Of a stretch of DNA of 64,000 bases, positions 41,176-51,132 are shown one piece after another; position 1 is the first letter of the stretch; every line of letters starts with the position of its first letter. The position numbers and the translations under genes are program-made. Source of the stretch: Aliivibrio salmonicida LFI1238 (lineage in GTDB: Bacteria; Pseudomonadota; Gammaproteobacteria; Enterobacterales; Vibrionaceae); the NCBI RefSeq assembly GCF_000196495.1, contig NC_011312.1, positions 992,001 to 1,056,000 on the forward strand, written 5' to 3'. The notes below the pieces were generated by a model that did no database searches, was not told where the DNA came from, and saw nothing but the letters and a program-made list of their open reading frames with translations.

Positions 41176-41410
41176 CATTGGCATCAAAAGGGGTTAGTTC
41201 TGCATTATCATCAGCTTGAAGGAGAATATCGACACGTTGTTCAGCTTGAGTCAGTTTTTCTTGACCTGCTCGTGCTAATGAAATGCCACGCTCAAATTTC
41301 TTTAAGGCATCTTCAAGGGGCAAGTCGCCACTTTCTAACTGATTAACGACAGAATCCAATTCTTCAATTGCCGCTTCAAACGTCAAATTTTCCGGTTTTT
41401 TTACAGCCAT
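41168..41410 (-). CDS. xseB: Exodeoxyribonuclease VII small subunit
   Basis: The 80-residue coiled protein is the XseB subunit of exonuclease VII. The conserved core [20 protein letters not shown] followed by [18 protein letters not shown] fits the family. The C-terminus is acidic ([15 protein letters not shown]). It is translationally coupled to ispA. Confidence 0.96.
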   Translation of the reverse strand: MAVKKPENLTFEAAIEELDSVVNQLESGDLPLEDALKKFERGISLARAGQEKLTQAEQRVDILLQADDNAELTPFDANDD

Positions 41411-41689
41411 AATGATTCACTCTTAAAATGATCCAAGAAAGGTAACTCAGAGAGGGGAGAGGGTCAATTGAACTGGTGAGAAAGTGTAGGATAAAGGTAA
41501 AATTTAGTAATAAAGGGTTACTTTTTAATCTAACGCGCTTTAAAGCATGTTTTTTCACAAATAAAATTAAACCATCCTGCATTGTGGTCGATATAAAAAG
41601 AAGCGGTAAAAATCTGCCATATATTAGTGGCTTAATTTTTGCTTAGCACACTATACATAAACACAAGCAGCAAGATAGGGGAGCGCTCT

Positions 41690-42454
41690 GTGGATTTAGC
41701 AACGTTAATAGGCTTAGTTGGTAGTTTTGCATTTATCATCATGGCAATGGTACTAGCGGGTGGCCTAGCCATCTTTATGGATGTTACATCAGTTCTTATT
41801 GTATTTGGTGGTTCAATATTTGTTGTACTAATGAAGTTTACGGTAGGTCAATTTTTTGGCGCAGGTAAAATTGCGGCTAAAGCTTTTATTTTTAAAACCG
41901 ATGAACCCGTTGATTTAATTGTCACCATTGTTGAAATGGCTGATGCTGCTCGAAAGGGAGGTTTTCTTGCACTAGAAGAAAAAGAGATCAGCAATTCATT
42001 TATGCAAAAAGGCATTGATTTATTGGTTGATGGTCATGATGCGGAAGTCGTTAAAGCGACACTGCAAAAAGACATCGCATTGACGAATGAGCGACATGAA
42101 AAAGGCATTGGTGTTTTTACCGCCTTTGGTGATGTAGCACCTGCAATGGGTATGATCGGTACACTAATCGGCTTGGTCGGTATGTTATCAAACATGGATG
42201 ATCCTAAGTCAATTGGTCCTGCCATGGCTGTCGCACTTTTAACGACGCTTTATGGTTCAGTTATTTCAAATATGATTGCATTCCCTATTGCACATAAATT
42301 GGAATTACGTAAAGAACAAGAAAAACTAAACCGTCGTTTGATCCTTGATGGCATTCTTGCTATTCAAGATGGTCAAAATCCTCGTGTTATTGATAGTTAT
42401 CTACGTAATTATTTAAACGAGAAAAAACGCGTTGTTGATACTGGCGAAGAATAG
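41690..42454 (+). CDS. pomA: Na+-driven flagellar motor stator protein PomA
   Basis: The 254-residue MotA/TolQ/ExbB-family protein has four membrane helices (ATLIGLVGSFAFIIMAMVLAG; SVLIVFGGSIFVVLMKF; GDVAPAMGMIGTLIGLVGML; MAVALLTTLYGSVISNMI) and a cytoplasmic loop with RKGGFLALEEKE and the charged residues that meet FliG. With PomB it forms the Na+ channel of the polar flagellar motor. I chose GTG at 41690, after AGGGGAG at 6-base spacing and giving VDLATLIGL as in vibrio PomA, over the longer frame from 41639. Eleven bases separate it from pomB. Confidence 0.95.
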   Translation: MDLATLIGLVGSFAFIIMAMVLAGGLAIFMDVTSVLIVFGGSIFVVLMKFTVGQFFGAGKIAAKAFIFKTDEPVDLIVTIVEMADAARKGGFLALEEKEISNSFMQKGIDLLVDGHDAEVVKATLQKDIALTNERHEKGIGVFTAFGDVAPAMGMIGTLIGLVGMLSNMDDPKSIGPAMAVALLTTLYGSVISNMIAFPIAHKLELRKEQEKLNRRLILDGILAIQDGQNPRVIDSYLRNYLNEKKRVVDTGEE

Positions 42455-42465
42455 ACTAGGAGCTC

Positions 42466-43398
42466 ATGATGGAAGATGAAGATAAGTGTAAATGTCCTCC
42501 TGGTTCCCCTATATGGATGGCAATATTTGCGGATTTAGCAACGCTATTGATGTGTTTCTTTGTTTTATTGCTTTCTTTTTCGGAAATGGATGTACTGAAA
42601 TTTAAACAAATTGCAGGCTCCATGAAATTCGCGTTCGGCGTTCAGAATGTGCTTGAAGTAAAAGACATTCCAAAAGGGACAAGTGTGATTGCGCAAGAGT
42701 TTAGACCTGGGCGACCAGAGCCGACACCGATTGAAGTGATTATGCAGCAAACGATCGATATTCCTCAGAAAACATTGGATTTTCATGATGGAGAATCGGA
42801 TCGTGCGGGTGGTTCAAAACGCGAAGCTGGTAATTTAACTGGTGGAGAATCATCGTCCACATCGACGCAAACTAATGCGCAAAGTGACGCTGAATCTCAA
42901 AGTCAAAACCAGAGTCAGCAAGAGTTAGAAGAGACAATTAAAAAAGCGTTAGAGCGTGAAATTGCGGAAGGTGCAGTAGAAGTTGAAAACTTAGGTCAGC
43001 AACTTGTTATTCGTATTCGTGAAAAAGGTGCATTCCCTGCGGGGTCCGCATTTTTACAACCTAAATTTCGCCCGTTGATTCGTCAGATTGGTGAGCTAGT
43101 TAAAGATGTTCCGGGCATTATTCGTGTTTCTGGTCACACTGATAACCAACCATTAGAGTCGGAATTATACCGTTCTAATTGGGATCTATCAGCTCAGAGA
43201 GCGGTATCGGTTGGGCATGAAATGCTGCGAGTTAAAGGGTTTAATAGCGATCGTTTACGAGTTCGTGGTATGGCATCAACAGAACCATTAGGTCCTAATA
43301 AAACAGCCGCGCAACGGGCTCGAAACCGTAGAGTTGAAATCAGTATCATGCAAGGTAAACCGTATGAAAGTGATGAAGTACCTGTAGCGAAAAACTAA
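42466..43398 (+). CDS. pomB: Na+-driven flagellar motor stator protein PomB
   Basis: The 310-residue protein has one N-terminal membrane helix containing the ion-binding aspartate (FADLATLLMCFFVLLLSFSE, Asp at 23). A plug/linker region with VQNVLEVKDIP and a Ser/Gln-rich stretch around 130-150 follow, then a C-terminal OmpA-like peptidoglycan-binding domain (VSGHTDNQPLESELYRSNWD, RARNRRVEISI). AGGAG precedes the ATG ATG pair; the second ATG at 42469 is also possible. It is coupled with pomA. Confidence 0.95.
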   Translation: MMEDEDKCKCPPGSPIWMAIFADLATLLMCFFVLLLSFSEMDVLKFKQIAGSMKFAFGVQNVLEVKDIPKGTSVIAQEFRPGRPEPTPIEVIMQQTIDIPQKTLDFHDGESDRAGGSKREAGNLTGGESSSTSTQTNAQSDAESQSQNQSQQELEETIKKALEREIAEGAVEVENLGQQLVIRIREKGAFPAGSAFLQPKFRPLIRQIGELVKDVPGIIRVSGHTDNQPLESELYRSNWDLSAQRAVSVGHEMLRVKGFNSDRLRVRGMASTEPLGPNKTAAQRARNRRVEISIMQGKPYESDEVPVAKN

Positions 43399-43439
43399 AC
43401 AAGACTAATTACGTAACGTAATTAGGGATATTAAACAGG

Positions 43440-43474
43440 AAAGGCGGGTTGAATTAGCAACCTGCCTTTTTTTT
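43440..43474 (+). terminator. Rho-independent terminator of pomAB
   Basis: The stem AAAGGCGGGTTG / CAACCTGCCTTT (one G-T pair) is followed by eight T. An extra palindrome of 10-bp arms, CTAATTACGT A ACGTAATTAG, lies just upstream at 43405-43425. Confidence 0.85.
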
Positions 43475-43564
43475 GGGTATAATCTTGCGCCTCAGATTAG
43501 GGCATCGCCAATCTAATCTAATCGTATTTATTTGATCGTTACACCACACCAGTGAAGCCTATTT

Positions 43565-45013
43565 ATGAAGTTTATCGTTAAGCCACATCCAGAAGTTTTT
43601 GTTAAAAGTGATTCAGTACGTAAGCGTTTTATTCGTATTCTTGAAACGAATTTACGTAGCATCATTCAACGTGATACCAAAGGCGTTGAAGTGATTAACC
43701 GTCGTGATTACATTGAAGTTTCAGGTCTTGATGGCACATACCGTAATCAAGTACTTACGGCTGTAACGCATACTCCGGGTATTCACCATACGTTAGAAGT
43801 AAAACAAACAGCATTTGCTGATATGCACGACATTTATGAACAATGTTTAGAGATGAACCGTGAGATCATTGAAGGCAAAACATTCTGTGTTCGTGTGAAG
43901 CGTCGTGGTACTCATCCATTTACCTCGATTGAATTAGAGCGTTACGTAGGTGGCGGTTTAAATCAGGCGGTTGAATCTGCAAAAGTAAAATTAAAAAATC
44001 CTGACGTTACCGTTAAGTTTGAAGTTGAAAATGAAAAACTAAACTTAGTGATTGCTCGTCATAAAGGTCTTGGTGGTTTCCCTCTTGGAACTCAAGAAGA
44101 CGTATTAAGCTTGATCTCTGGTGGCTTTGATTCAGGCGTTTCAAGTTATTTACATATCAAGCGTGGCTCAAAAGTGCATTACATGTTCTTTAACCTAGGT
44201 GGCCCTGCTCACGAAATTGGTGTTAAACAAGTTTCTCATTTCTTATGGAAGAAATATGGTTCATCTGCAAAAGTAAAATTCATTGCGGTCGATTTTGAAC
44301 CTGTGGTTGCTGAGATCCTTGAGAAAGTTGATGATGGTCAAATGGGTGTTATCCTAAAGCGTATGTTTATGCGTGCAGGTGGCATGGTTGCTGAGAAGTT
44401 AGGTATCCAAGGTATGGTTACTGGTGAAGCGCTAGGTCAAGTATCAAGCCAAACACTGACTAACTTACGTCACATTGATAATGTCACTGATACATTGATT
44501 CTTCGCCCGCTAATCAACTGGGATAAAGAAGACATCATTAATGTTGCTCGTGATATTGGTACCGAAGATTTTGCTAAAACAATGCCTGAGTACTGTGGTG
44601 TTATTTCTAAGAAACCAACCATCAAAGCTGAAAAGTTAAAATTAGAGAAAGAAGAAGCTAAGTTTGATTTTTCTATTCTTGATCAAGTAATTTACGATGC
44701 TCGTGTGATGGATATTCGTGCGATTGAAAAAGAAAGCCAAGAGCAAGCACCTGAAGTTGAAATGGTGTCTGAGTTAGGTTCTGATGTGGTTGTTCTTGAT
44801 ATCCGTAGTGCGGAAGAAGAAGATGAAAGTCCATTAATCATTGAAGGCGTAGAGGTTAAACACTTACCTTTCTTTAGAATTGCGACTCAGTTTGGTGATT
44901 TAGACCAATCTAAAGAGTACTTATTGTACTGTGATCACGGTGTAATGAGCCGACTTCAAGCGTTATTGTTAATTGAAAATGGCTATAAAAATGTGAAAGT
45001 TTACCGTCCGTAA
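43565..45013 (+). CDS. thiI: tRNA 4-thiouridine synthetase/sulfurtransferase ThiI
   Basis: The 482-residue enzyme makes s4U8 in tRNA and supplies sulfur for the thiamine thiazole. It has an N-terminal ferredoxin-like and THUMP region (about 1-165), a PP-loop ATP site [11 protein letters not shown] near 180-190, the conserved Cys in [11 protein letters not shown] near 344, and a C-terminal rhodanese domain with its active cysteine in [14 protein letters not shown] near 456. The length equals E. coli ThiI (482). The gene neighbourhood (xseB-ispA-dxs, yajL-panE nearby) is conserved. Confidence 0.97.
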   Translation: MKFIVKPHPEVFVKSDSVRKRFIRILETNLRSIIQRDTKGVEVINRRDYIEVSGLDGTYRNQVLTAVTHTPGIHHTLEVKQTAFADMHDIYEQCLEMNREIIEGKTFCVRVKRRGTHPFTSIELERYVGGGLNQAVESAKVKLKNPDVTVKFEVENEKLNLVIARHKGLGGFPLGTQEDVLSLISGGFDSGVSSYLHIKRGSKVHYMFFNLGGPAHEIGVKQVSHFLWKKYGSSAKVKFIAVDFEPVVAEILEKVDDGQMGVILKRMFMRAGGMVAEKLGIQGMVTGEALGQVSSQTLTNLRHIDNVTDTLILRPLINWDKEDIINVARDIGTEDFAKTMPEYCGVISKKPTIKAEKLKLEKEEAKFDFSILDQVIYDARVMDIRAIEKESQEQAPEVEMVSELGSDVVVLDIRSAEEEDESPLIIEGVEVKHLPFFRIATQFGDLDQSKEYLLYCDHGVMSRLQALLLIENGYKNVKVYRP

Positions 45014-45046
45014 CACGCGACGTGTTAATTCGGTAGAATGAGATAA

Positions 45047-45076
45047 AGAGAGCTGAATAATTAGCTCTCTTTTTTT
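45047..45076. terminator. Terminator between thiI and the LysR gene
   Basis: The stem AGAGAGCT / AGCTCTCT with an 8-base loop and a following T-run ends thiI. It overlaps the stop codon of the convergent LysR gene by two bases. A second small palindrome (TAACACG ... CGTGTTA) overlaps the thiI stop. Confidence 0.8.
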
Positions 45077-45992
45077 ATGTCTGCGTTTTAAATTGTTGAA
45101 CCATGAAATCAATAAATACTCTCAACCGATTAGGCATATGATTACTTCTTAAGAACTGCATGATGATCTCACCTGTGTAATTTCCCTGAAGTGTCCAATC
45201 TGGCATTACTTCTATTAACTTCCCATGAGTAAGATCTTCTCTTACAACAAAGTCAGGAAAGACACCAATACCAAGATGGTGTTTAACTGCATCCAATCGC
45301 ATTTCTGTGTGGTTAACAATAAACCGACCATTAACCGTCATGGTTAAGCACTCATTACCTTTCTCAAATAGCCATTGGTTATCATGTTGAGTTTCACCAA
45401 GGTATAAACAGTCGTAAGCACTTAATTCCATAGGATGGTTGGGGATTCCTTTTTGTTTTAAATACTCTGGAGAAGCACAAAGGATCAAATCTACATCCCC
45501 TAGTTTTTTAGCGACTAAGTTTTCTTGAGGACTATTTGTAAGTTTGAAAATTAAGTCAAGATTGTCATGAATAGGATCGCAAGGTTGATCGGTTACTTTT
45601 ATCTTGAGAGTAATGTGTGGGTAGTGATGAACAAAGATACGAAGAAGAGGTTGCAGCACTTTATTACCAAAGGCTTTCGGTGTGGCAATCCTTAATTCAC
45701 CTTCAATTTTATTGTTATTACTGTCAGATACGTTTACAACCTCTTGAGCGTTATCGACAATGTTTTTACAATAATTATAAGTATCTTGTCCAGCAACGGT
45801 CAGAATTTGTTTTCTAGTCGTTCTTTCTAATAGCTTCACTTGTAGTGCTTTTTCAAGACGAGAAACCTGACGACTTACTCCTGATGGTGTCATATCAAGA
45901 ATGATCGCAGCTTTACTGAAACTTCCTGAGTCCACCACGGTTACAAAGGCAGCCATATCTGGTAATAGGGTAATTAGCTTATTTATGTCCAT
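45075..45992 (-). CDS. LysR-family transcriptional regulator
   Basis: The 305-residue protein has an N-terminal winged helix-turn-helix at about 15-70 (GSFSKAAIILDMTPSGVSRQ then LEKALQVKLLERTTRK) and a C-terminal periplasmic-binding-like effector domain. It is divergent from the DMT transporter gene with a gap of about 110 bases, the classic arrangement for a LysR regulator and its target exporter. The effector is unknown. Confidence 0.88.
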   Translation of the reverse strand: MDINKLITLLPDMAAFVTVVDSGSFSKAAIILDMTPSGVSRQVSRLEKALQVKLLERTTRKQILTVAGQDTYNYCKNIVDNAQEVVNVSDSNNNKIEGELRIATPKAFGNKVLQPLLRIFVHHYPHITLKIKVTDQPCDPIHDNLDLIFKLTNSPQENLVAKKLGDVDLILCASPEYLKQKGIPNHPMELSAYDCLYLGETQHDNQWLFEKGNECLTMTVNGRFIVNHTEMRLDAVKHHLGIGVFPDFVVREDLTHGKLIEVMPDWTLQGNYTGEIIMQFLRSNHMPNRLRVFIDFMVQQFKTQT

Positions 45993-46105
45993 CAGTCACA
46001 AAAGATTTGATTTAAGAGGGGATTATTTAACCTATCAGTTTCCAGTATGTTAGTGCAAATAAGGATGTGAGTTATGTTATCTCACAAAGAAAAAAGAGAA
46101 TAGCG

Positions 46106-47011
46106 ATGGAAAGCTGTGTAACTAGAGAGCAACAAGGTTCCCTTAATCAATATATTCCTCCTTTGATGTTATTACTTGTCGCTATATTTTGGGGAACAAG
46201 TTATGGGATTGCGAAAGAAGCCCTTTTATTTACTGGAGTGTTGGTTTTTTTAATGATTCGGTTTGTTATGACGACACTCATTTTATTACCCATCGTTATT
46301 TATCGAAAAAATATAGCGCATTGGAAATCGGTTATTCCAACAGGATTTATTTTATTTTTAATCTTCATTTGTGAAACGTATGGAATAAAAAACACGACAG
46401 CGTCTAATGCTGCTTTCCTTATTAGTTTATTTGTCGTTTTTACTCCATTTGTTGAATGGCTGATAAATAAAAATAGACCCACGAATAAGCTCTTCTTTTT
46501 ATCTATTATGTCTGTCATTGGTGTGTTTTTATTAACCAATGCTAACGTTCATCAAATTAATATAAATATTGGCGATGTTTTAATGTTAATGGCGGCCGTA
46601 TTAAGAGGGTTTATGGTCGTATTGACTAAAAAAGTGATGGTTGATAAAGAGGTTGACCCTATTATGGTGACAAGCGTTCAATCAAGTGTTGTCTCGATTC
46701 TTTCTATTATTTTATTGTTGTCTATTCATGGTACTGAATTTATTGACACCATTCCAATGGAGTTCTCTTTCTGGCTGTTAGCTCTTTATCTTGTTTTATT
46801 TTGTACCGTATTTGCTTTCTATGCTCAAAATTACAGCGTGAAGAGGATGTCACCGATCAGAGTGTCTATTTTAATGGGAAGTGAGCCTATATTCGGTGCT
46901 CTGTTTGCTTTTTTATGGTTGAGTGAAAGTTTTACTGTTATTCAAATAATGGGAGCAAGTCTTATTTTTATCGTAACCTTCATAGTGACGAGAAAAGAAA
47001 CCGTATCATAG
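46106..47011 (+). CDS. EamA/DMT-family transporter
   Basis: The protein of about 301 residues has ten predicted membrane helices in two EamA repeats. The first begins LLLVAIFWGTSYGIAKEALL, and the second includes MAAVLRGFMVVLTKKVM and FYAQNYSVKRMSPIRVSILM with GSEPIFGALFAFLW. DMT transporters export amino acids or other metabolites; the substrate is unknown. The ATG at 46106 is my choice, but an in-frame GTG at 46067 with a better-spaced AAGGATG would add 13 residues. Confidence 0.85.
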   Translation: MESCVTREQQGSLNQYIPPLMLLLVAIFWGTSYGIAKEALLFTGVLVFLMIRFVMTTLILLPIVIYRKNIAHWKSVIPTGFILFLIFICETYGIKNTTASNAAFLISLFVVFTPFVEWLINKNRPTNKLFFLSIMSVIGVFLLTNANVHQININIGDVLMLMAAVLRGFMVVLTKKVMVDKEVDPIMVTSVQSSVVSILSIILLLSIHGTEFIDTIPMEFSFWLLALYLVLFCTVFAFYAQNYSVKRMSPIRVSILMGSEPIFGALFAFLWLSESFTVIQIMGASLIFIVTFIVTRKETVS

Positions 47012-47080
47012 TGTAGAGAAAGAAAAAAGAAGGAAATCCCAATGGCAATTTTATTTGGTATTGGGATTTCAAGCATCCGA

Positions 47081-47671
47081 TTAGGCTTGATGGTAATTTA
47101 ATGTTGGTAGTGTTACTAAGTCAGTCGCTAATTGAGCGGTCAGTTCTTTACCACCAAATTGCGTCACAATTTCCATTGCAAACTCCAGTGCAGAACCCGG
47201 GCCTTGACTTGTAATTAGGTTATTTAGTACATCGGTAAACACACGTTTTACTCGGCGATTTTGTTCTGGGATGTGGTGCATTAGTGCTGGGTAACACGTC
47301 ATTAAAGCGGCAGGATAAATATTATGATGTTGGAGTACGATGGCAGGCGCTGCGCAAATTGCTGCAACCCATTTACCATCGTCTTTTTGTTGTTTTAGTA
47401 GCTCAATTAATAATGTACTGTCGCGGAAGTTTTCAGAGCCTTTTAATCCACCAGGAAGGACAATACAGTCAAATTCTTCATCAGCCACATCGACTAATTT
47501 TACGTCTGCCGTTAGTGTTACTCGTTGAGCTGCTTTCATTGTTAATGAACCATCAAAGGCCGTACTAGCAATGGTGACCTTAAATTTAGCGCGCTCTAAA
47601 ATATCAATAACGGTAATTGCTTCAAGTTCTTCCGTTCCGGGAGCAAGACAGACTAGAATATTGGTGGTCAT
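47081..47671 (-). CDS. yajL: DJ-1/PfpI-family protein YajL
   Basis: The 196-residue protein equals E. coli YajL in length and has the conserved nucleophilic cysteine in AAICAAPAIVL at residue 106 and the nearby glutamate in PGTEELEAITVID at 14-15. YajL is reported as a covalent chaperone and deglycase protecting from electrophile stress; it was earlier called ThiJ. Its start overlaps the panE stop by 4 bases, as part of the conserved panE-yajL pair. Confidence 0.93.
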   Translation of the reverse strand: MTTNILVCLAPGTEELEAITVIDILERAKFKVTIASTAFDGSLTMKAAQRVTLTADVKLVDVADEEFDCIVLPGGLKGSENFRDSTLLIELLKQQKDDGKWVAAICAAPAIVLQHHNIYPAALMTCYPALMHHIPEQNRRVKRVFTDVLNNLITSQGPGSALEFAMEIVTQFGGKELTAQLATDLVTLPTLNYHQA

Positions 47672-48567
47672 AATAAGTACTCTTCTAATTGTTTAATTTT
47701 ATTATACAAGGCTTGGTTGGTTGGGATTGAAATGCGATGTTTCTTGGCTTGCTGTAAAAGATAACCAGTAATGAAGTCGATTTCACTTTTTCGTTGATAA
47801 AAACAATCTCGATTCATTGACGAGTAATTTACAGACGTTGCGGTAATCACTTGATTAACGGTGGTGATTAATTCCTTTAAAGACCAATCACTGTGATTTT
47901 TTTCAAGCACCAGATAGACTTCATTACAGATAGTTAAAACATCACTATGCAATTTAGGATGCAGTAGATCGCCATTTTTGCATTGATGGATTGCGGTTAA
48001 TGGGTTTATTGCGCAGTTAATGGCGAGCTTTTTCCAAAGTGCGGGTTGGATTGAGTCATTCCATTCAACATTAGTAAGAGAGTGATCGAGTACCTCTTTC
48101 ATAAATAAGCATTGCTTACCTAATGAGTTAAATGGACCAATAACCGTTGCACCTACACCAGTATGCTCTACGTGGTTTTTATTGTGTTTTAGTGCCGCGT
48201 GCGTCGTTGTGGCTTGCAGTATAGGGTGATGCGTTAGTTCATTTTCCATGGTATCAATTGCACCCATACCATTATGCATGAAAAGCAATATGGTCTCTTT
48301 TGATAAAAGAGGAAGTAACGGAAGAAGGGCGAGGTTAACTTGCCATGCTTTGACTGTAATAAAAAGTAAATCACAATGGGGTAATGATTCAGGATTGTCA
48401 CAAGAGAATTGATGAGATGAGTTTTCTTGTGCAGACAAAGACAGTGATATATCTGAAGGGACGGTATTTCTTGTCCATAAAGAGACGTTATGACCTGCTT
48501 TTTGAAAATAACATGCCCACAATGAACCTACGGCTCCAGGGCCAAGAATGGTGATATTCACACTCAT
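47668..48567 (-). CDS. panE: 2-dehydropantoate 2-reductase (ketopantoate reductase)
   Basis: The protein of about 299 residues reduces ketopantoate with NADPH in pantothenate synthesis. The N-terminal dinucleotide motif GPGAVGSLWACYF is near residue 9. The catalytic lysine is in KKLAINCAINPLTAI near 174. The C-terminal FYQRKSEIDFITGYLL is also typical. I chose the ATG at 48567 because it gives family length. A GTG six bases later has better Shine-Dalgarno spacing, and the upstream frame from 48621 lacks homology. Confidence 0.92.
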   Translation of the reverse strand: MSVNITILGPGAVGSLWACYFQKAGHNVSLWTRNTVPSDISLSLSAQENSSHQFSCDNPESLPHCDLLFITVKAWQVNLALLPLLPLLSKETILLFMHNGMGAIDTMENELTHHPILQATTTHAALKHNKNHVEHTGVGATVIGPFNSLGKQCLFMKEVLDHSLTNVEWNDSIQPALWKKLAINCAINPLTAIHQCKNGDLLHPKLHSDVLTICNEVYLVLEKNHSDWSLKELITTVNQVITATSVNYSSMNRDCFYQRKSEIDFITGYLLQQAKKHRISIPTNQALYNKIKQLEEYLL

Positions 48568-48608
48568 ATCCGTCGAAGATAAATAATGAAAGTAGTGTAA
48601 TGGGTTTA

Positions 48609-48643
48609 CTGGAAAAAACAAAGGCGCTCATGATGAGCGCCTT
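48609..48643 (-). terminator. Terminator of ompK (minus strand)
   Basis: The perfect 11-bp inverted repeat AAGGCGCTCAT / ATGAGCGCCTT is followed on the minus strand by TGTTTTTTCC. Confidence 0.82.
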
Positions 48644-48668
48644 AATAAAATCGAGATTCTAGCTTAAA

Positions 48669-49505
48669 TTAGAATTTGTAAGTAACACTTACATAGTGGC
48701 TCACGCCTGATGATTCCCATTTGCCAGTATCACCTGTGAAGAAGTTAGTTGCAGAACCATCATCTAAACCGTAAATATCTTGGTAAGCTTTTAGGCCGTA
48801 ACCAACAGCAAACTGGTTTGAATGCCAGTAGATACCATTAAACATAGCTCCACCATTGCTCTTTGTACCAGCCTTATCATCGTCCATACCTAATTGGTAA
48901 TCAATGTAACCTTGGTAAGAAATGAATGAACCATTATCGAAGAAGTAGAATGGTTTGAACCAGTTAGCTGACACTTGGTAGCCGTTCCAATCTTTAGTGT
49001 TTAAATCGTAAAGACCATAAACATTAAGACCAACTTTACCTAACCAAGGAACCATGATATCAGAGCCTAAACCCCAGAAAGAGTTATTTACGCCGCCGTT
49101 ATTGCCGCCCCAGTTAAATAGAGTTGCAACGTACAGTTCTTGAATAGGACCCATAGATAAATCTTTACCAGTTAGTCCATCTAAAGACATACGTGGTGCA
49201 AATTTCATGAACATTTTATCTGGTGATGTAGATTTATCTGTGTCGTCTTTGTTTGCTAGGTTGAATACATCAACGTAACCATAAAGATCAAAGATCCCAG
49301 AGCGACCGCCAAATTCCATCTCTAAATAGTCATGTGTGTTTTCTGCAGCTGTGCTTGATGCTGGCTTCTCATCAATTGAATACATGTAGTTAAACTACAT
49401 GAATTTAAAATCGTTTTTATGAGTATCGCCGTCGGTGTAATCAGCAGCGAAAGTAGGAGCAGAAAGAGTAGCAAGAACAGATAGAGCTAAAAGGGATTTA
49501 CGCAT
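48669..49505 (-). pseudogene. ompK: OmpK (Tsx-like outer-membrane porin) with in-frame amber codon 37
   Basis: The full frame starts at 49505 with signal peptide MRKSLLALSVLATLSAPTFA and reads to the final VSVTYKF of a beta-barrel protein (279 codons including the stop). Codon 37 at 49395-49397 is TAG where OmpK has glutamine (family DYKWMQFN; here DFKFM-stop-FN), a single CAG to TAG change. The remainder (GGRSGIFDLYGYVDVFNLA, WFKPFYFFDNGSFISYQGYI) is intact. OmpK is a Tsx-family channel and the receptor for vibriophage KVP40. Reinitiation at 49385 would give a protein with no signal peptide. The loss is likely recent, since no other damage is seen. Confidence 0.92.
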
Positions 49506-49733
49506 AATGGCATCTCTATAGTTATGTATTACTAATAATCAGCAAGTAGGTTTAATTCTTGCCCTTAAGTTGTGCACATAATATAGATAAAGTTCACTTT
49601 TTTAAATGCAAAAAATGTAATGTTGATGTTATATGTAGATCTTGATCTTGTTTATAAATTTAACTTTAAATAAACAGTGATCAAAATCACTTACTTGACG
49701 TTAATTTGACATGATTTTGTGATCTGGAAACAA

Positions 49734-49759
49734 TAAAGCCCCCGAGTTAGGGGGGCTTT
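49734..49759 (-). terminator. Terminator of ampG (minus strand)
   Basis: The stem AAAGCCCCC / GGGGGGCTTT with a short loop lies just downstream of the ampG stop on the minus strand. It is followed there by a T-containing stretch (ATTGTTT), so it is less ideal than others in the window. Confidence 0.7.
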
Positions 49760-49788
49760 GGTAGCAAACTTGTTATGACTTCTCTGGT

Positions 49789-51132
49789 TTAAGAACCTTG
49801 AGACTTATCAAGTAGGGCTTTAAAGTGATCTTTAAGCATAAGCAACATAATTAGGCTTGGGATAACCATTACCGCTGTCAATATGAAGAATAGAGGCCAA
49901 CTATTTAGATAGTCGGCAAGCTCTCCACTGAAAGAGGCTAATGTCGTCCGACCTAAGTTCCCTAAAGAGGCAAGTAAGGCGTACTGCGTTGCAGAGAAAG
50001 CTTCGCCAGTTAAAATAGTTAAGAAGGACACAAAGGCAACGGTAGAAAAAGCCGTTGTGAAATTATCAACAATGATGGTTGCTAAGAATAAGTGTTCGTT
50101 AGGGCCAACATTTGCAATCAATGCAAACATCAAATTACTTGCTGCCATCGCTACCCCACCAATCATTAGACCTTTAATAACACCAAAACGGACATTAATT
50201 AAACTGCCTAAAAGTGTAAAGAAGATGGTCGCTCCCCAACCAATTAATTTTGAGTAATAACCAATCTGTTCATTACTGAATCCAATTTCTTTGTAAAACG
50301 TAATCGACATTCTTCCTAAAAAGGCTTCGCCAATTTTAAATAAGAAAACGAATAACAACAGGGTACAAGCGGTTTTTACGCCATTACGTTTAAAGAAATC
50401 ATAAAATGGTTCGATGATCGTTACGGAAAACCAAGTAGCCGTTTTTGAGCCAATGACTTTATTGTATCGTTCTTCTGCTTCATGTTGCAGTTCATCACGT
50501 TTAGTTTTTGGTTCTCCAACTAATAAAGTGAAGACCATTAATAGAGCCACAATCGCGGTCATACCGTAGTAGACATTATTCCATCCGATAGTATCTGCAT
50601 TAACAAAAGCAAAATATCCAGGGAGGGAGTAACCAGTCCACCAACCAATAACGGCCATTGCAGAAGCTTGTGGCATTTTGGTTGACTCTGATTTAGGAAA
50701 AGTGTCTATACGGAAGGCATCAATGGCAATGTCTTGAGTAGAAGAAGCGATTGAAATAACGAGTGCGAACATTGAGATAAGCACCAGATTATCGGTAGGG
50801 TTTAAACCTGCAATTTGGAAGGTTGAGACTAATACAATGCCTTGGCAGAGGAAAATCCAACTTTTACGTTGCCCTAATTTTTTACTCAGGAAAGGTAATT
50901 TTACACGGTCAACCAAAGGTGCCCACATAAAATTAATGGCATAAACTGCAAATACTGAACCGAAATAGCCAATAGCAGCACGAGTTAACCCTGCATCTTG
51001 AAGCCAACCTGACATATTTGAGCCGATAAGAACCCACGGGAAACCACTTGAACAACCAAGCATAAAAACCCAAAGTAGGCGTTTATCCATGTAACTTTTA
51101 ATTGCGGTTTTCCATTGCATCGAATGGGACAT
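49789..51132 (-). CDS. ampG: AmpG-type muropeptide permease (MFS)
   Basis: The 447-residue protein has about 12 membrane helices of the major facilitator type. AmpG motifs include GCSSGFPWVLIGSNMSGWLQ and DIAIDAFRIDTFPKSE near 130-145. AmpG imports GlcNAc-anhydro-MurNAc peptides for cell-wall recycling. The yajG-ampG-bolA neighbourhood of E. coli is partly conserved here (ppiA, yajG, rlmG, bolA), which supports AmpG over other MFS proteins. Confidence 0.9.
   Translation of the reverse strand: MSHSMQWKTAIKSYMDKRLLWVFMLGCSSGFPWVLIGSNMSGWLQDAGLTRAAIGYFGSVFAVYAINFMWAPLVDRVKLPFLSKKLGQRKSWIFLCQGIVLVSTFQIAGLNPTDNLVLISMFALVISIASSTQDIAIDAFRIDTFPKSESTKMPQASAMAVIGWWTGYSLPGYFAFVNADTIGWNNVYYGMTAIVALLMVFTLLVGEPKTKRDELQHEAEERYNKVIGSKTATWFSVTIIEPFYDFFKRNGVKTACTLLLFVFLFKIGEAFLGRMSITFYKEIGFSNEQIGYYSKLIGWGATIFFTLLGSLINVRFGVIKGLMIGGVAMAASNLMFALIANVGPNEHLFLATIIVDNFTTAFSTVAFVSFLTILTGEAFSATQYALLASLGNLGRTTLASFSGELADYLNSWPLFFILTAVMVIPSLIMLLMLKDHFKALLDKSQGS

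Noticed and set aside
47033..47070. Inverted repeat GAAATCCCAAT ... ATTGGGATTTC after the DMT transporter as a terminator
   Set aside because: The arms pair perfectly, but neither strand has a T-run after the stem, so a rho-independent terminator is not supported.
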